Shown: positions 61,815 through 64,000 of the stretch, piece by piece
Numbering within the stretch: position 1 is the stretch's first letter
How the letters are laid out: every line of letters starts with the position of its first letter
NCBI RefSeq assembly: GCF_041906005.1
Contig: NZ_JAYRJY010000001.1
Coordinates: 1,364,001-1,428,000 of the forward strand
Direction: 5' to 3'
Length of the DNA stretch: 64,000 bases
From: Ferrovibrio sp041906005
Lineage (GTDB): Bacteria > Pseudomonadota > Alphaproteobacteria > Ferrovibrionales > Ferrovibrionaceae
Position numbers and translations under genes: made by a program
The notes under the pieces: model-generated
Seen by the model: the letters and a program-made list of their open reading frames with translations, nothing else
Database searches by the model: none
What the model was told of the DNA's origin: nothing

Positions 61815-62603
61815 TTACCAGCTGGTGACGACGGCGCCCTTGAACTTCTCTTCCACGAAGGCTTTCACCTCGGGCGAGCGATAGGCCTGCACCAGTTTGG
61901 CGTATTCAGGCTTGTCCTTGTCCTGCGTGCGCACGGCGATAATGTTCACGTAGGGCGATTTCGGCGTCTCGATGGCGATCGAATCGCGCTTGGGGTTCAG
62001 GCCGGCGGGGATCGCGTAGTTGGTGTTGATCACGGCGGCATCCAGCTCGTCGAGCGCGCGCGGCAACTGGGCGGCGTCGAGCTCCACGATCTTCAGCTTC
62101 TTCGGGTTCTCGGCGATATCCAGTGGCGTCGCCTTCAGGCCGGCATCGGGCCGCAGCTTGATCAGACCAGCCGATTCCAGCACCAGCAGGGCGCGGCCGC
62201 CATTGGTGGGATCGTTCGGAATGCCGATGCGCGCGCCGTCGGCCAGATCGCCGATGGCCTTCACCTTCTTGGAATAGGCGCCCATCGGGAAATTCACCGT
62301 GTAACCGATATTGCTGAGCTTGTAGCCGCGATCCTTGATCTGCGCCTCGAGATACGGGAGGTGCTGGTAGGAATTCACATCCAGATCGCCGGCATTCAGC
62401 GCCGCATTGGGCTGCACGTAATCGCTGAATTCCACGATCTGGATTTTCAGGCCGTCCTTCTCGGCCACCTTCTTCACGACCTCGAAGATTTCCGCATGCG
62501 GGCCAGCGGTGACGCCGACCTTGATCGGCTTGTCCTGGGCGACAGCGGGGAGCGAGACGAGAGCCGCGACGGCAAGGGCGGCGAAACTGCGACGGTTCAA
62601 CAT
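61815..62603 (-). CDS. metQ: MetQ, D-methionine-binding protein
   Basis: A 262-residue NlpA-family binding protein. The N-terminus is a signal peptide without a lipobox Cys, so it is a soluble periplasmic form rather than a lipoprotein. V-G-V-T-A-G-P-H-A-E-I, D-V-N-S-Y-Q-H-L-P-Y-L and I-P-N-D-P-T-N-G-G-R-A-L are the MetQ signatures. It feeds the MetI-MetN transporter. It begins 39 nt after metI stops. Confidence 0.93.
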   Translation of the reverse strand: MLNRRSFAALAVAALVSLPAVAQDKPIKVGVTAGPHAEIFEVVKKVAEKDGLKIQIVEFSDYVQPNAALNAGDLDVNSYQHLPYLEAQIKDRGYKLSNIGYTVNFPMGAYSKKVKAIGDLADGARIGIPNDPTNGGRALLVLESAGLIKLRPDAGLKATPLDIAENPKKLKIVELDAAQLPRALDELDAAVINTNYAIPAGLNPKRDSIAIETPKSPYVNIIAVRTQDKDKPEYAKLVQAYRSPEVKAFVEEKFKGAVVTSW

Positions 62604-62642
62604 GGTGTTTGTCCTTTTCTGTGTGGGGAGGTTTAACGAAAC

Positions 62643-63296
62643 TCAACGATGGCTGAGGCGGCGCACCAGGCGATCACCCAATGACTGCACGCCCTGCACG
62701 AAGACGATCAGCACAGCGACGACGGCCAGCATCACCTCGGGCAGGAACCGCTGGTAGCCGTAGCGGATGCCGATATCGCCTAAGCCGCCGCCGCCCACCG
62801 CGCCCGCCATGGCGGAATAGCCGATCAGACTGACCAGCGTGATGGTGAGGCCGGCGATGATCCCGGGCAGGGCCTCGGGCAGCAGCACTTTCGTCACGAT
62901 TTGCAAAGGGGTTGCCCCCATCGCCTCGGCCGCCTCGATCAGGCCTGCCGGCACCTCGCGCAACGCGGTTTCCACCAGGCGGGCGATGAAGGGAATGGCG
63001 GCGATGGTGAGCGGCACGACCGCTGCCAGCGTGCCGATCGAGGTGCCCACCACCAGCCGCGTGAAGGGGATCACCGCCACCATCAGGATGATGAAGGGCG
63101 TGGAGCGCGCGGCATTCACGATCAGCCCGAGCGCGCGGTTGAGCGGCACGTTCTGCAGGATGCCGCCACGGTCGGTGAGGATCAGCACCACGCCGAGCGG
63201 GATGCCGAAGGCAGCGCCGATGCCGCCCGAAACGCCGACCATCACCAGCGTCTCAAGCAGGCCGTCAAACAGCAAGGCGATCAGGGCGGACGACAT
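62643..63296 (-). CDS. metI: MetI, methionine ABC transporter permease
   Basis: A 217-residue inner-membrane protein with five helices. The EAA loop is E-A-A-E-A-M-G-A-T-P-L-Q-I-V-T-K-V-L-L-P-E-A. R-S-T-P-F-I-I-L-M and the C-terminal G-G-G-L-G-D-I-G-I-R fit MetI. Its start overlaps the end of metN by 32 nt. Confidence 0.94.
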   Translation of the reverse strand: MSSALIALLFDGLLETLVMVGVSGGIGAAFGIPLGVVLILTDRGGILQNVPLNRALGLIVNAARSTPFIILMVAVIPFTRLVVGTSIGTLAAVVPLTIAAIPFIARLVETALREVPAGLIEAAEAMGATPLQIVTKVLLPEALPGIIAGLTITLVSLIGYSAMAGAVGGGGLGDIGIRYGYQRFLPEVMLAVVAVLIVFVQGVQSLGDRLVRRLSHR

Positions 63297-64000
63297 GATT
63301 CAGGTCCTCGACATGAAGCTGGCGGGAGAGCAGGAAATTGCGGGCGGCGGCAAGCTGGGCCTCGCCACCGCGGGCCTGCACGACCATGACGCCGAAGGGG
63401 CGGCCCTGGATCTCGTCGATCCGGCCATGCAGGATATTGAGGTCGATATTCAGGTTGCGGGACAGCTCGGCGATCACCGGCTCGTCGGCATGCGGCCCGG
63501 TGAACAGGATGCGCCACAGGCCGGCGCCGGCATGATCCGGATCGGCGGCGATGCGCTTTTCCAGCGCCGGTGGCAGGGCGAAGCCGATCAGATCGGCCAC
63601 GAAGCTGCGCGTGGTGGCATGCTGCGGCCGGGTGAAGACATCGAAGGTCTCGCCCTGCTCGATCACGCGGCCCTGTTCCATCACGGCGACGCGGTCGGCG
63701 ATTTCCTTCACCACCGCCATCTCGTGGGTGATCAGCACCACGGTCAGCTTCAGCCGGTCGCGGATGTCCTTGATCAGCGCCAGGATCTGCTCGGTGGTTT
63801 CGGGATCGAGCGCCGAGGTGGCCTCGTCGCAGAGCAGAACCTTCGGATCGGTCGCCAATGCGCGGGCGATGCCGACACGCTGTTTCTGCCCGCCGGAGAG
63901 CTGCGCCGGATAACGCCCGGCCTTGTCGGCCAGGCCGACCAGGTCCAGCAAAGGCTCGACCTTGGCCTTGATCGCGGCTCGGCTTTCGCCACGCAGTTCC
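63265..64000 (-). CDS. metN: MetN, methionine ABC transporter ATPase, truncated by window end
   Basis: The C-terminal about 244 residues. The signature L-S-G-G-Q-K-Q-R-V-G-I-A-R-A-L and Walker B V-L-L-C-D-E-A-T-S-A-L-D are present. A C-terminal NIL domain (about residues 150-228 of the visible part) is the methionine-sensing ACT-like domain. The Walker A motif and start lie outside the window. Confidence 0.94.
   Translation of the reverse strand, partial: ELRGESRAAIKAKVEPLLDLVGLADKAGRYPAQLSGGQKQRVGIARALATDPKVLLCDEATSALDPETTEQILALIKDIRDRLKLTVVLITHEMAVVKEIADRVAVMEQGRVIEQGETFDVFTRPQHATTRSFVADLIGFALPPALEKRIAADPDHAGAGLWRILFTGPHADEPVIAELSRNLNIDLNILHGRIDEIQGRPFGVMVVQARGGEAQLAAARNFLLSRQLHVEDLNHVVRPDRLAV

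Overview
The window is GC-rich chromosomal DNA from an alphaproteobacterium, probably of the Rhodospirillales type. It carries chpT, ctrA, sciP (DUF1153) and flbD together with flagellar genes arranged much as in Caulobacter, plus a DUF3576 lipoprotein gene next to leuS and two Porin_4-type porins. The genus cannot be fixed by eye. No phage, insertion sequence, CRISPR array, rRNA or tRNA gene was recognised.

Layout. 1-2.2 kb: the 3' end of chpT and a gamma-glutamyltransferase gene. 2.3-5.6 kb: a cobalamin riboswitch, then a second promoter overlapped by a Zur-type palindrome, then a TonB-dependent receptor and a DUF4198 periplasmic protein. 5.6-7 kb: a small EamA protein and ctrA. 7.2-9 kb: fliI-fliJ. 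10-25 kb, minus strand: fliK-flgD-sciP followed by fliF-fliG-fliH-fliN-flbD-flhA-flhF-flhG and a Pro/Gln-rich FliK-like protein. 25-28 kb, divergent from fliK: a TPR plus PRMT9-like arginine methyltransferase and a small membrane protein. 27-41 kb: ordinary metabolism and housekeeping (extradiol dioxygenase, two regulators, threonine aldolase, rluD, rpoH, purA, hisZ, mutM, ubiE, ubiB). 41-46 kb: two porin paralogues, a lower-GC TPR-methyltransferase and a DUF3576 lipoprotein. 46-53 kb: leuS-lptE-holA, and a His-rich COG0523 GTPase overlapping a WD40 gene. 52.8-64 kb: ogt, a LysR regulator with a Bug receptor and CaiB transferase, two PAS_5 proteins, dienelactone hydrolase, quinone oxidoreductase, sbtA-sbtB-hugZ, and metQ-metI-metN (cut by the window end).

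How the genes fit together. The CckA-ChpT-CtrA phosphorelay output is represented by chpT and ctrA. CtrA-like sites lie ahead of fliI and fliF, and the fliF cluster encodes FlbD, a sigma54 activator. A near-consensus sigma54 promoter precedes fliK-flgD-sciP, and SciP is known to inhibit CtrA-activated transcription. The DNA therefore suggests a delayed negative loop CtrA -> FlbD/sigma54 -> SciP -| CtrA, wired through flagellar gene order. The other two most notable items are the nested B12-riboswitch and Zur control of a siderophore-type receptor, and a bacterial PRMT9-like enzyme bordering the flagellar locus.
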